DNA of 64,000 bases from Ascidiaceihabitans sp029251465 (GTDB lineage Bacteria; Pseudomonadota; Alphaproteobacteria; Rhodobacterales; Rhodobacteraceae): the NCBI RefSeq assembly GCF_042932805.1, contig NZ_CP170633.1:1798001-1862000 (forward strand), read 5' to 3'. The position numbers and the translations under genes were made by a program. Below are positions 17,894 through 25,837 of the stretch, in pieces; the first letter of the stretch is position 1; the number at the start of each line of letters is the position of its first letter. The notes under the pieces were generated by a model. It had not been told where the DNA came from. It ran no database searches and worked only from the letters and a program-made list of their open reading frames with translations.

Positions 17894-18352
17894 ATGTCTG
17901 ACAATTGGATGTTACTCGTCCCTAAACTACCAAAACATATTCCTTCGCCGGGCGAAGCTAATGCTGCTTTCGACCTCCTTAGAGAAGCGATGCCCGATGC
18001 TGATGAAATCGAAATTGGTCAGAATGAGAGTGTCCAATTTTTCGACTGTGGTGCGAATCTTGAAACGATCGCATGTCCTCACTGCGAGGCTGATGTCGGC
18101 TTTGAGTGGTGGGGCGAGACTATGTCTTCAGACTATGACGAAAAAACAGGGTTTCAACTAGATGAATATGAACTGCCGTGTTGTTCGAAATTCGCTTCGC
18201 TTGATGAGCTAATTTATGAGTTTCATCAGGCTTTCGGGTGTTTTGCGTTGAGCGCTATGAATCCGAACATAGGGAAAATGTCGGATGATACGGTAAGCAA
18301 AATTGAAACGGCAATGGGTTGTGAGGTATCGGTCGTCTATCAACACATTTGA
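17894..18352 (+). CDS. Hypothetical protein with cysteine pairs
   Basis: A 152-residue acidic protein, not recognised. It has a CPHCEADVGFEWWGE segment, then LPCCSKFASLDEL; the C-x2-C and CC pairs could bind zinc. A conserved-looking C terminus reads MGCEVSVVYQHI. Codon use and AT content mark it as island cargo. It has the look of small immunity or DUF proteins found beside mobile DNA, but no function can be stated. An imperfect hairpin lies just after the stop. Confidence 0.55.
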   Translation: MSDNWMLLVPKLPKHIPSPGEANAAFDLLREAMPDADEIEIGQNESVQFFDCGANLETIACPHCEADVGFEWWGETMSSDYDEKTGFQLDEYELPCCSKFASLDELIYEFHQAFGCFALSAMNPNIGKMSDDTVSKIETAMGCEVSVVYQHI

Positions 18353-18367
18353 ACGCTGCTTTCATAA

Positions 18368-18434
18368 GCCGACATTCGAGCAAATGCCGCGAAAGCCCTC
18401 TTTAAGCAATGCTGCGGGGCGCACGAACGTCGGC
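18368..18434. repeat. Imperfect hairpin after the hypothetical gene
   Basis: GCCGACATTCG at 18368-18378 pairs with CGAACGTCGGC at 18424-18434 with one mismatch, around a 45-bp loop that also has GC-rich words. It may be a repeat related to that at 16.2 kb or a weak terminator. Confidence 0.4.
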
Positions 18435-18509
18435 TTTGCCGAATAGCCATTTTGAGGTAGCTTCCCCCTATTCGACGGACTGCCGCCATGCGGCTGAAAG
18501 GTGCGCCAC

Positions 18510-18944
18510 ATGGCAAAGAGCTTTGATCCCCCAAATGTCTGGAGCCCTTTTGGGGCCTTCTCCCAATCTGTAATCTCCGGTGACGGACAGACTATTTACC
18601 TTAAGGGACAGGTCGCGCTCGAAAGGGACGGAAAGATTGTCGGTGAGGGTGATATGGCGGCTCAAGTCGCACAAGTTCTCCAGAACATTTCCGACATCCT
18701 TGGTGCAATGGGGGGACGGATGAGTGACATCGTATCGCTTCAACAATTCACAACAGATATTCAGGCTTTCATGCGATGCAGCGAGATGCGGATGCGCTTT
18801 TTCGAAGCGCCGTATCCTGTGACAACAACTCTGGAAGTTTCGTCGTTGTATGACCAAAGGCTGCTTGTAGAGATCACCGGAATTGCAGAAATTCCAATTG
18901 ATCGTTTCATTCTGCCTGACACGGCTCAGGAAAAGCATCAATAG
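18510..18944 (+). CDS. RidA family protein
   Basis: A 144-residue member of the RidA/YjgF/UK114 family. Start ATG 18510 follows GAAAGG. FSQSVISGDGQTIYLKGQVA matches the usual S-x-G-x-x-I/V-Y-x-x-G-Q block, and LQNISDILGAMGGRMSDIVS the helix that follows. Canonical RidA hydrolyses reactive enamine/imine intermediates using an arginine near the C terminus; here that position reads LLVEITGIAEI without the canonical R, so it is a Rid-subfamily member whose deaminase activity is doubtful. Intact cargo in the outer island. Confidence 0.85.
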   Translation: MAKSFDPPNVWSPFGAFSQSVISGDGQTIYLKGQVALERDGKIVGEGDMAAQVAQVLQNISDILGAMGGRMSDIVSLQQFTTDIQAFMRCSEMRMRFFEAPYPVTTTLEVSSLYDQRLLVEITGIAEIPIDRFILPDTAQEKHQ

Positions 18945-19021
18945 GAACGAAATCAACCCGCTCTTGTGTTGAGCCGCCGATCACGCGATGGTCGCCATAT
19001 ATCTTATATCCAGACTATTAG

Positions 19022-19147
19022 ATGTTGGAAATTCAAACAATTATGCTTTTCAGCGCCGCCAGTTTAGCGCTTGCCGTGACGCCAGGGCCTGACATGATCT
19101 TGGTTGCAGCAAGAAGCGCGGCTCAAGGGTGGATGGGCGCGATTGTC
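19022..19147 (+). pseudogene. LysE-family exporter, N-terminal fragment
   Basis: The first 40-odd codons encode MLEIQTIMLFSAASLALAVT then PGPDMILVAARSAAQG, the classic start of LysE/RhtB exporters with the PGP motif in the first helix. After about residue 42 the sequence becomes unrelated and no further membrane helices follow. The gene was cut by a rearrangement. The usual partner, a LysR regulator, lies just downstream. Confidence 0.7.
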
Positions 19148-19501
19148 CCAGATACAGCGGTGGACAGGATAAACGTGCCTTGGCATTGTGCGGCTATCAG
19201 GACGACCCCAAGGGCATTGCGCCGCGTGGCAAGCACAAGCAACTATTCGCGGGCAATGGAGTGGGGGTCGATGGGAAGGTCTGCGATCTCTCTCATACTC
19301 ATCCGGCGAATGCAGGGGTGGGACAGTGGGTCGCGTCTCCATCGCGCGTTGTCTTCTGTGCACTTTGACAGCTTGGCCTGCGCATGGCTGCCAACAAATT
19401 TGCAAACGAGTATGTAAATTTTATATAGCATAACTTCAGTAAATCAGAATTTTTCTAACTGAAGAATCGATAAATTGCAGATAGTAGTATAGCATAGCTA
19501 T
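19148..19501. other. Rearranged spacer before the LysR gene
   Basis: About 350 bp. The first two-thirds have overlapping short frames without recognisable motifs, probably sequence brought in when LysE was truncated. The last 100 bp are very AT-rich and form the LysR promoter region, with inverted 7-bp arms CTTCAGT (19434-19440) and ACTGAAG (19458-19464) that could bind the regulator itself. Confidence 0.45.
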
Positions 19502-20389
19502 ATGAGAGAACTGAATGGAATCCATCTTGGCATGCTGCGTTCGGTCGAAGCTGTCGCGCGTCTTGGTAGTTTGCGTATTGCGGCCGATGAACTAGGTGTC
19601 ACGCCAGGGGCTGTAAGTCAGCAGATAATAAAGGCCGAAGCTCAACTGGACCGGCAGTTGTTCGAACGTCTGCCAAAAGGTCTCGTTCCGACCGCCATTG
19701 GACGTCAGCTTGCAGAGCATCTGAACGACGGGTTTCGCGAGATCGAGAAAGGCATTAACGCAATACGGCCCAACGCAACGGATGCAATCACAATTTCAGT
19801 CGCACCGGTGTTCGCTGGAAAGTGGCTTGTTTGGCGCTTGAGCCGTTTTTCGGCAGAACATCCGTCCATCCGGGTGCGGATTGATGCCTCAGTCGACGTG
19901 ATTGACCCACGCGCAAACGCTGTGGACGCTTGCATTCGTGTCGGGTGGGGCGACTGGCCAAATGTTCACACGGAAAAACTGTTCGACCAACGGGTGTTTC
20001 CTGTTTGCGCCCCGTCGCTGGCAGACGCCATTGTGGTCCCTTCAGATTTAACAAAAGTTCCGATCATTCAAGAGTCAACATCGATGTTCGGCTGGGACGT
20101 ATGGCTGGGCCCGAATGATATGCAGGCAAGCCAGCTTGGCGATGGACCAATGTATTCGGACGCGTCGCTATGTCTCGATGCGGCGATTGCCGGTCAGGGG
20201 GTGTTTCTTGCATGGGAAACGCTTGCTCAGGATGCGTTGGTGGCGAAACGCCTTGTGGCGCCACTACCGGGACGTTTTCGAACTGGAATTGCGTATTGGT
20301 TCGTCGAGCCAGAACGGGCACTCAGGTCCCCCCAAGTAGAAGCCTTCCGCAACTGGTTGTTGAAAGAACTTGCGCAGGCGCGCTCATGA
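19502..20389 (+). CDS. LysR-family transcriptional regulator (GcvA-like)
   Basis: A 295-residue regulator. The winged helix is at residues 5-65: MLRSVEAVARLGSLRIAADE, then LGVTPGAVSQQIIKAEAQLD, with the effector-binding domain from about 90 (ISVAPVFAGKWLVWRLSRF). This is the GcvA/AmpR-like branch. It overlaps the start of the truncated epimerase gene by 4 bp (ATGA) and sits after a LysE fragment, so its targets may have been either neighbour; both are now broken. Confidence 0.92.
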   Translation: MRELNGIHLGMLRSVEAVARLGSLRIAADELGVTPGAVSQQIIKAEAQLDRQLFERLPKGLVPTAIGRQLAEHLNDGFREIEKGINAIRPNATDAITISVAPVFAGKWLVWRLSRFSAEHPSIRVRIDASVDVIDPRANAVDACIRVGWGDWPNVHTEKLFDQRVFPVCAPSLADAIVVPSDLTKVPIIQESTSMFGWDVWLGPNDMQASQLGDGPMYSDASLCLDAAIAGQGVFLAWETLAQDALVAKRLVAPLPGRFRTGIAYWFVEPERALRSPQVEAFRNWLLKELAQARS

Positions 20390-20799
20390 AAGCTCTGCGT
20401 TCGATTGCTGTAACAGGTGCGGCTGGCCGGATCGGGCGCGTCATTTGTACTGAAGCGCGCAAAAGAAACATTGACGTGGCTGGCATTGATGCCATCCGGC
20501 GTGATGGGGTTTTTCTAGCGGACGTGCGCGACACAAACCAGCTGAGCAGATTGTTTGAAGGCGTTGACTGTGTTTTCCATTGTGCAGGGTTGCATGCGCC
20601 ACATGTTGGGCTGCAATCCGACGATACGTTCAAATCGATTAATATTGATGGGACTGCAAGCGTTCTACGCGCCGTTGAGATCGCAGGTACAGGTCGTTTC
20701 GTGCTGACAAGTACGGCCGCTATTTATGGGGGTGGTTCGGCAATCGGCCTCGCACCCGGCAGGAACGGCTTACACCATCCGCATTGTACCCAATTCTAA
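20386..20799 (+). pseudogene. NAD-dependent epimerase/dehydratase, truncated
   Basis: The frame starts MKALRSIAVTGAAGRIGRVI with the Rossmann GxxGxxG and runs through DCVFHCAGLHAPH to FVLTSTAAIYGGG, where the family would continue to the YxxxK active site. The frame then becomes unrelated and stops at residue 137; normal length is near 280-300. The catalytic Tyr-Lys pair is missing, so the product is not an active enzyme. A terminator-like hairpin and attachment copy B follow. Confidence 0.8.
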
Positions 20800-20843
20800 A
20801 ACCTTTGATACAACCAGTAAACAAAGAGAGTTTTTGATGATCT

Positions 20844-20890
20844 CTCTAAATCGCAAAACACTTAAGCGTTTGATTTAGAGCATATTTTTT
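20844..20890 (+). terminator. Terminator-like hairpin before attachment copy B
   Basis: CTCTAAATC at 20844-20852 pairs with GATTTAGAG at 20872-20880, with an inner CAAA/TTTG extension, and is followed by CATATTTTTT. It would end + strand transcription from the LysR/epimerase unit just before the island boundary. Confidence 0.65.
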
Positions 20891-20898
20891 CAATGCTA

Positions 20899-20921
20899 TG
20901 GTGGGTCGTGAGAGGCTCGAA
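20899..20921. repeat. Attachment-site copy B (junction of two tandem islands)
   Basis: Twenty-three bases, TGGTGGGTCGTG through GGCTCGAA, identical to the tRNA-Val 3' end at 24152-24174 and in the same orientation. It separates the outer island (from 14399) from the inner one (to 24152). Confidence 0.88.
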
Positions 20922-20995
20922 TTCTATGACGAATCATATAAATCAATGACTTACGAGATGAATTGTAACTGTGTAACTGCCTATGCAATGACCGA

Positions 20996-21367
20996 ATGAC
21001 GTTAGGGCAACTATTTTACCCAACTTCTACCTCAGATATTTTTTTGACAACACCAACAAGCGATCACTCAGTTGTGCTTCAGAGACCAATATGGCAGTTT
21101 CGCCGAGACATTTTGAAGAGAAAATATATGGCCGGTAACGAATACAAACTGCATTATGAGCAGCTAGAAGACGTAGTGTTTCCTTCAAAAAAGGGTATGC
21201 AACGCTACCTCGCACAAGAAAGCGAAGCGTGGGCTGCGTTTCTAGACTATGTCCAAGACAATCTAGCCACCCCAATTGCAACCAATGGCGGTCAGAACTC
21301 AGTTAATGCTGAGAGACTGGCGGCAGCAGCTGACCTGCCCCCCGAAACTTCCCTCGTTTTAATGTAA
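20996..21367 (+). pseudogene. Hypothetical gene truncated by the IS3 element
   Basis: An open frame from ATG 20996 (or ATG 21128, MAGNEYKLHYEQLEDVVFPS, after GAAGAG) that runs into the left end of the IS at 21331; the last 12 codons are IS sequence. The native part is not recognised; it contains SKKGMQRYLAQESEAWAAFL. AT-rich upstream DNA suggests foreign origin. It was probably the cargo gene next to attachment copy B. Confidence 0.5.
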
Positions 21368-21397
21368 AGTTTGCTCAACTTTCGAAGGAGCAAACAA

Positions 21398-21658
21398 ATG
21401 CGACAGAGTCGTTTTACTGAGGCCCAGATTATTGGGATGATCAAAGAGCAAGAAGCTGGAATGCCAACGGCTGAGGTGTGTCGGAGACATGGCCTGAGCC
21501 CTGCGTCGTTCTACAAGTTCAAAGCCAAAGGTGGCATGAACGTTTCTGACACCCACCGCCTTAAATCGCTGGAGGACGAGAACGCCAAGCTGAAGCGTCT
21601 TCTGGCGGACACGATGCTCGACAATGTTGTGTTGAAAGATTTGCTGGGAAAGAACTGA
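21398..21658 (+). CDS. IS3-family transposase OrfA
   Basis: An 86-residue DNA-binding protein after GAAGGAG. The HTH is in MRQSRFTEAQIIGMIKEQEA and TAEVCRRHGLSPASFYKFKA, followed by a leucine-zipper-like helix (LEDENAKLKRLLADTMLDN). It ends just before the orfB frame; OrfAB is normally made by a -1 frameshift near the end of this gene. Confidence 0.93.
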   Translation: MRQSRFTEAQIIGMIKEQEAGMPTAEVCRRHGLSPASFYKFKAKGGMNVSDTHRLKSLEDENAKLKRLLADTMLDNVVLKDLLGKN

Positions 21659-21669
21659 CGACACCGAAT

Positions 21670-22554
21670 TTGCGACGGGCTGTAGCACGCAAGGCAATGC
21701 GGGATCATGATATCTCGCAACGTCGTGCGTGCAGGCTGGTCGGTGTCGATCCCAAGACCGTACGGCGCGACAAGCCGCCGGATAATCCAGAAGTTCGCGA
21801 AGAGATGAAGGCGATTGCCAGCAAACGGCGTCGGTTCGGCTATCGCCGGATTGGCGTGCTGTTGGAACGCAAAGGCATGATTATGAACCACAAGAAGCTG
21901 TATCGTCTCTACACCGAGGAAAAGCTGGGTGTCAGGCGGCGCAGAGGCCGTAAACGTGCGCGTGGATCGCGGACACCTATGCCCGTGGCTTTGCGCCCGG
22001 GCGAGCGTTGGTCGTTGGATTTTGTGTCGGACACGTTTGGTGCGTCTCGCAAGTTCCGCATGCTGGCAGTGAATGACGACTGCTGCCGTGAGAACCTGTG
22101 CCTGATGGCCGATACCAGCATCTCTGGCGCTCGGGTTGCCCGTGAATTGGACGCACTGGTGCGCGTCTACGGAAAGCCTGCTTGTATTGTCAGTGACAAC
22201 GGGACGGAGTTTACCAGTCGCGCGATCCTGAAGTGGGCTGGCGATAGCGACGTGGATTGGCATTACATCGATCCGGGCAAACCGCAGCAGAATGGCTTCA
22301 TCGAAAGCTTTAATGGCAGCCTGCGAGACGAGCTGCTGAATGAGGAGATCTTCGACACTTTAGATGACGCCCGCAGAAAACTGGCGCTTTGGCGATACGA
22401 CTACAATCAGGTCAGACCGCACTCGTCTCTCGGGAACAAAACGCCCACTGAAGCGCGCCGGGCGCTTGAGCAACTTGAGGGCTCCGCGCACGACGCGCTT
22501 GCCCAAACTGACGATGAAGAATATGAAATCCAAACCCGCAAACTCTCGTTATGA
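21670..22554 (+). CDS. IS3-family transposase OrfB (DDE integrase core)
   Basis: Catalytic half, about 294 residues in the open frame (first in-frame codon TTG; normally produced by frameshift from orfA). It has the HTH_21 segment RRFGYRRIGVLLERKGM, and the DDE residues in WSLDFVSDTF, IVSDNGTEFTS and NGFIESFNGSLRDELLN, with the final block RPHSSLGNKTP. All three acidic residues are present, so the element may still be active. Confidence 0.93.
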   Translation: MRRAVARKAMRDHDISQRRACRLVGVDPKTVRRDKPPDNPEVREEMKAIASKRRRFGYRRIGVLLERKGMIMNHKKLYRLYTEEKLGVRRRRGRKRARGSRTPMPVALRPGERWSLDFVSDTFGASRKFRMLAVNDDCCRENLCLMADTSISGARVARELDALVRVYGKPACIVSDNGTEFTSRAILKWAGDSDVDWHYIDPGKPQQNGFIESFNGSLRDELLNEEIFDTLDDARRKLALWRYDYNQVRPHSSLGNKTPTEARRALEQLEGSAHDALAQTDDEEYEIQTRKLSL

Positions 22555-24061
22555 ATGAGGGAGCCTCGGGGGGCAGGTCACCTGCGGTTCGCCCTGCGTG
22601 GCCTTGGATTGCATCCATCACACGATCAGAGATACCGAGTTCGATACACTGTGTTTTAAGGCGATGCCGCCAAGCGTGGTTCGGTGCCAACCCCTCTGGC
22701 CTCAATTCTGCAATCCGCAACCAATCAGCAAGCTGGTTTGAAATTTGCTTCGATTTACGGACGTAGCTGTCTGGTGTCATGCCATTGTGAAACAACGGTC
22801 CCTGCCTTGCACCCTTCAAAAAATCTGCAAAACCCTCCGCAATGATTTGTGGATGCAATGGCACATCACGATAGCCGCCAGCCTTAACGCTGCCTGCCTC
22901 TGGTGTGATCCTAACGACCCAAGCACCGTCAACTTGCCGAATGTCTTCTTTTCGTAGCTGTGTAATCTCCGAAACCCGCGCACCAGTGAACGCGCAAATG
23001 ATCGGAACCCAGCGCTTAGCAGAAACCAATTCCGGCTTTTCGCGAACGTATCCGTTTACATCTTCGTTTGGTTCATAGGATCGGGACGCCTTCAAAACCT
23101 TCACAGCTTCCGCGTCTGTATAGCCACGTTCACGACTATACACTTTGCGGGGCTTTGGTTGCTTGACTGACAACGCAGGGTTTTCTGGTAATTGATCATT
23201 GTCCACGGCCCAAGAAAACAAGGTCCGGACTGCAGACAGGTAAACGTCACTCACGGTTTTTGCCGCTAGTGTTTTCATCAATTCATCGCGCCAATCCAGC
23301 ACGTTTTTCTTGGTGATCTTACGTGCATCGTCATGTTTCAAAAACTTGCGAAGGCTCTGGACTGCAACGGCCTGACGCTTACCACCATCCTGCATAAATC
23401 CGGCCTGTTTGCGGGTTGCGACGTATTCGCTCCAAAGCCGTTTGACACTCAAAGCTTTTTCAGGCTCTTTTAGCGGCTCTGCCTTCACAAGCATTGGCGT
23501 GGTAGGCTGGCCGGAATAATCGCCTTCGTCACGCTCTGCGGCCCGCGCCAAGGCTTCTAATTCAGCACTGCACAACGCACGAGCAATCATACGCCATTCA
23601 TCACTGCCTTTTTGGCAATCAAAGTTCCCTGCCTCGCGAAAGCGTTCCAACTCAAACCCGACAAGCGCCTCTAGTTCGTCGTTATCAGCACGACCAGCAA
23701 TAGCGTTCCTTAATCGCAACACTAGAACATCATCGATCCCAATCATCGCGTAGCGTGGGTCGTTTCGTAGTTCATCATCAAACGCCAAGCGCCGCGTGTA
23801 ATGAGCATGTGCCATTTGATCAGGTGCCATTGGATAACGCGGCAGCTCAGAAACATGCCCCGATTTGCGTTCGGCTTCACGAATTTGGATTTGAAGCTGT
23901 GCAACTGCGCTAGGTAGCATTTTGAGCGCTTGGCGGTAGTCACCACCTAACGGCGAACGCAATTCCGACTTGCCGATGATTCCACGTAGGTCTTTCGGCA
24001 CAACCAAACGCGCATGATAGCGCCCAGATCGATTGATTAGGTGTCTAACTTTTCCAACCAT
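22412..24061 (-). pseudogene. Tyrosine recombinase (island integrase), 3' end replaced by IS3
   Basis: Site-specific integrase, start MVGKVRHLINRSGRYHARLV, with an N-terminal DUF6538-like arm domain, a SAM-like core-binding domain (from about residue 205) and the catalytic domain. Catalytic residues seen: Arg in FTGARVSEITQL, His and Arg in HAWRHRLKTQ, and the final His in IQGHAGRTAGD. The family then has x-Y-G with the nucleophile; here IS3 DNA begins exactly at that point (22580) and the frame ends in 56 foreign residues. Without the tyrosine it cannot recombine. It lies directly inside tRNA-Val, reading away from it. Confidence 0.9.
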
Positions 24062-24151
24062 GTCGCAGCTCGTTTGTAACCAAAGTTGTAACCTTGAAAC
24101 GACCTACCGCCCCTGTTTGCAAGGACTATCTTTATTATCAATGGGATAAGG

Positions 24152-24227
<76 letters not shown>

Positions 24228-24269
24228 GATAACGCGGTGTTTAGACAAACCTCTGGGGCGGCGCAACCC

Positions 24270-24842
24270 TCAAGTTAAACGTTTTTGTATGCCATCTTTC
24301 AGATGATAAACTACACCCTGCCCGCCCGGCATTTCTGCCAGTCCCGGAATCCCCAAACCCAGCACCGTTGCGCGCAACATTCGTGATGTAATGCCGTGCG
24401 TTACCAACACGGCTGGTCCGTCCAAATCTGCCAAAAACGACTTGCAGCGGGCTTCGAGTGCGGCAAACCCTTCGCCCCCCGGTGCGCGTTCATAAAGTTC
24501 AAGCGCACCGTCCGGCGTGTCTGCGAATTCACCCGGAGCCGCCAAAGTACTGCGAACTTTACCTGACCATTCGCCAACTTCAATTTCGCGCAGACGATCT
24601 TCGGTTCGCACAAAAGCCGCGGTCCCCGTCAACGCGATCGCGGCCGTTTCAAACGCGCGTCCCTGCGGACTGGAGAAGGATTGAAACCCATTTAAATCAA
24701 TTGCCTGCAATATTTCAGCCTGCCGACGTGCTTGTTGTTTGCCCGCCTGCGTTAACGGAGAATTCAAGGCACCTTGCATCCGCCCTTCGGCGTTCCATTC
24801 GGTTTCGCCGTGGCGCAAAATATAGAGTTCGGGAAATGTCAT
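24270..24842 (-). CDS. Histidine phosphatase family protein
   Basis: A 190-residue phosphoglycerate-mutase-like protein. The phosphohistidine motif is LYILRHGETEWNAEGRMQG; the other active-site parts are RAFETAAIAL (second Arg region), REIEVGEWSG (Glu) and LVTHGITSRMLR (second His). Cofactor-independent phosphatase activity on sugar phosphates or nucleotides such as alpha-ribazole phosphate is possible; the substrate is not fixed. Confidence 0.88.
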   Translation of the reverse strand: MTFPELYILRHGETEWNAEGRMQGALNSPLTQAGKQQARRQAEILQAIDLNGFQSFSSPQGRAFETAAIALTGTAAFVRTEDRLREIEVGEWSGKVRSTLAAPGEFADTPDGALELYERAPGGEGFAALEARCKSFLADLDGPAVLVTHGITSRMLRATVLGLGIPGLAEMPGGQGVVYHLKDGIQKRLT

Positions 24843-24952
24843 CTAGCTCTGATCCATTGGCCGAGAAATCGGCGGTTCTGTCTCAGCTAGAGCAAAAACC
24901 GCCCTCTATGCAAGAAGACGGTTTTGAAGTTGGTGTGAAATTTTACCCGAAG

Positions 24953-25411
24953 CTATTCAGCGGCGCTCGGCAAAGTGTTGGTTCCGCTGGCCTCGGCATT
25001 CGCGTCAGACGGCATCGATTGACGAATTTTTGTCACCATAACGCGGCCATTCGGCATTTGTTTAACGCGACGCACTTTTAGTTTGCCCATTGGCTGCAAA
25101 TTCAACTCGCGACTGTCGCCGATCGCTTCACCCAAGACAGCAAGCGTTGCTTCCACGACAGGTTTGGCGTCTTTCTTTTTGATGCCAGAGCGCTCGACAA
25201 CCAAATCAATGAGCTCTTTTTTACGCATCATCGGACCGCTGATCACTGGCTCAGGCGCGCCTACCACGACAGGAGTCGCTGCGGTCGGTGATGGGCTGAC
25301 CGCTGCTGGTTGTGTTGCAGCGGTAGGAGCTTTGGCCGTAGTCGATTTCTTAGCGGTTGCTTTGGTCGCTGTTGTTTTCTTGGCCGTTGTCTTTGGTTTT
25401 GTGGTGCTCAT
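24953..25411 (-). CDS. HU-family DNA-binding protein with histone-H1-like tail
   Basis: A 152-residue protein starting MSTTKPKTTAKKTTATKATA. The first 35 residues are Lys/Thr/Ala-rich like histone H1, followed by a Pro/Ala linker, then an HU/IHF domain from about residue 62 (MRKKELIDLVVERSGIKKKD, AKPVVEATLAVLGEAI, GKLKVRRVKQMPNGRVMV). The beta-arm proline region is altered, so DNA bending may differ from HU. It probably organises the nucleoid or a subset of promoters. Confidence 0.8.
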   Translation of the reverse strand: MSTTKPKTTAKKTTATKATAKKSTTAKAPTAATQPAAVSPSPTAATPVVVGAPEPVISGPMMRKKELIDLVVERSGIKKKDAKPVVEATLAVLGEAIGDSRELNLQPMGKLKVRRVKQMPNGRVMVTKIRQSMPSDANAEASGTNTLPSAAE

Positions 25412-25568
25412 CTTTGCCTCGTGGGTCACGCGAGCACTTCGAACGCCCGCTGTTTCTCGATTGGAAACAGTATATTCAACTCTGAAGCAAATATCCAGCG
25501 CAGGCTTGACCTTGGCGTTTAAATTACACACGGTCGACGCTGTATTGTAAAAAATCTGGGGAGTAACA

Positions 25569-25757
25569 ATGAAAAATTCACTATATGCAGCGGCCGCACT
25601 CATCGCTCTTGGGGCAGCGCCTGCCATGGCAGGATCACTGAGTGACCCGATCGTGACGCCTGTGTTGATCGCGCAAGAAACGACCGCCAGCAGTTCAAGT
25701 GCGACCGCGATGGTTGCGATGCTCGCGCTTCTTATGGCAATTCCGGTGCTAGACTGA
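25569..25757 (+). CDS. Small secreted or membrane protein
   Basis: A 62-residue protein after GGGAG. It has a signal peptide MKNSLYAAAALIALGAAPAMA, a short polar middle (GSLSDPIVTPVLIAQETT) and a hydrophobic C-terminal segment (AMVAMLALLMAIPVLD). No family recognised. A strong terminator 28 bp downstream shows that it is a separate transcription unit, which supports a real gene. It is divergent from the HU-like gene. Confidence 0.7.
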   Translation: MKNSLYAAAALIALGAAPAMAGSLSDPIVTPVLIAQETTASSSSATAMVAMLALLMAIPVLD

Positions 25758-25784
25758 ACTGCAGAAAACACCGTTAAACTGACA

Positions 25785-25820
25785 AAGGCCGCTCAACCAT
25801 TTGAGCGGCCTTCTTATTTT
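25785..25820. terminator. Rho-independent terminator (small gene / lon)
   Basis: AAGGCCGCTCAA, loop CCAT, TTGAGCGGCCTT (12 perfect base pairs), then CTTATTTT on the + strand; the - strand side ends CTTTGTC. It serves the + strand small gene and possibly lon, which ends 18 bp away. Confidence 0.92.
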
Positions 25821-25837
25821 CTAAAATCAACGATGCG

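Larger units (their letters stand above)
21331..22580 (+). mobile_element. IS3-family insertion sequence (IS407-like), complete
   Basis: A 1250-bp element. Terminal inverted repeats begin TGACCTGCCCCCCGA at both ends (21331 onwards, and the complement ending at 22580) and extend with mismatches through CTTCCCTC / CTCCCTC. It contains orfA and orfB in the usual arrangement. The flanks do not form a target duplication (CAGC on the left, CCTG on the right), which suggests a deletion next to the element after insertion. It cuts the integrase on the right and a hypothetical gene on the left. Confidence 0.9.

Noticed and set aside
19129..19368. 79-codon frame after the LysE fragment as a separate gene
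   Set aside because: No recognisable motif, no Shine-Dalgarno, and it overlaps rearranged DNA.
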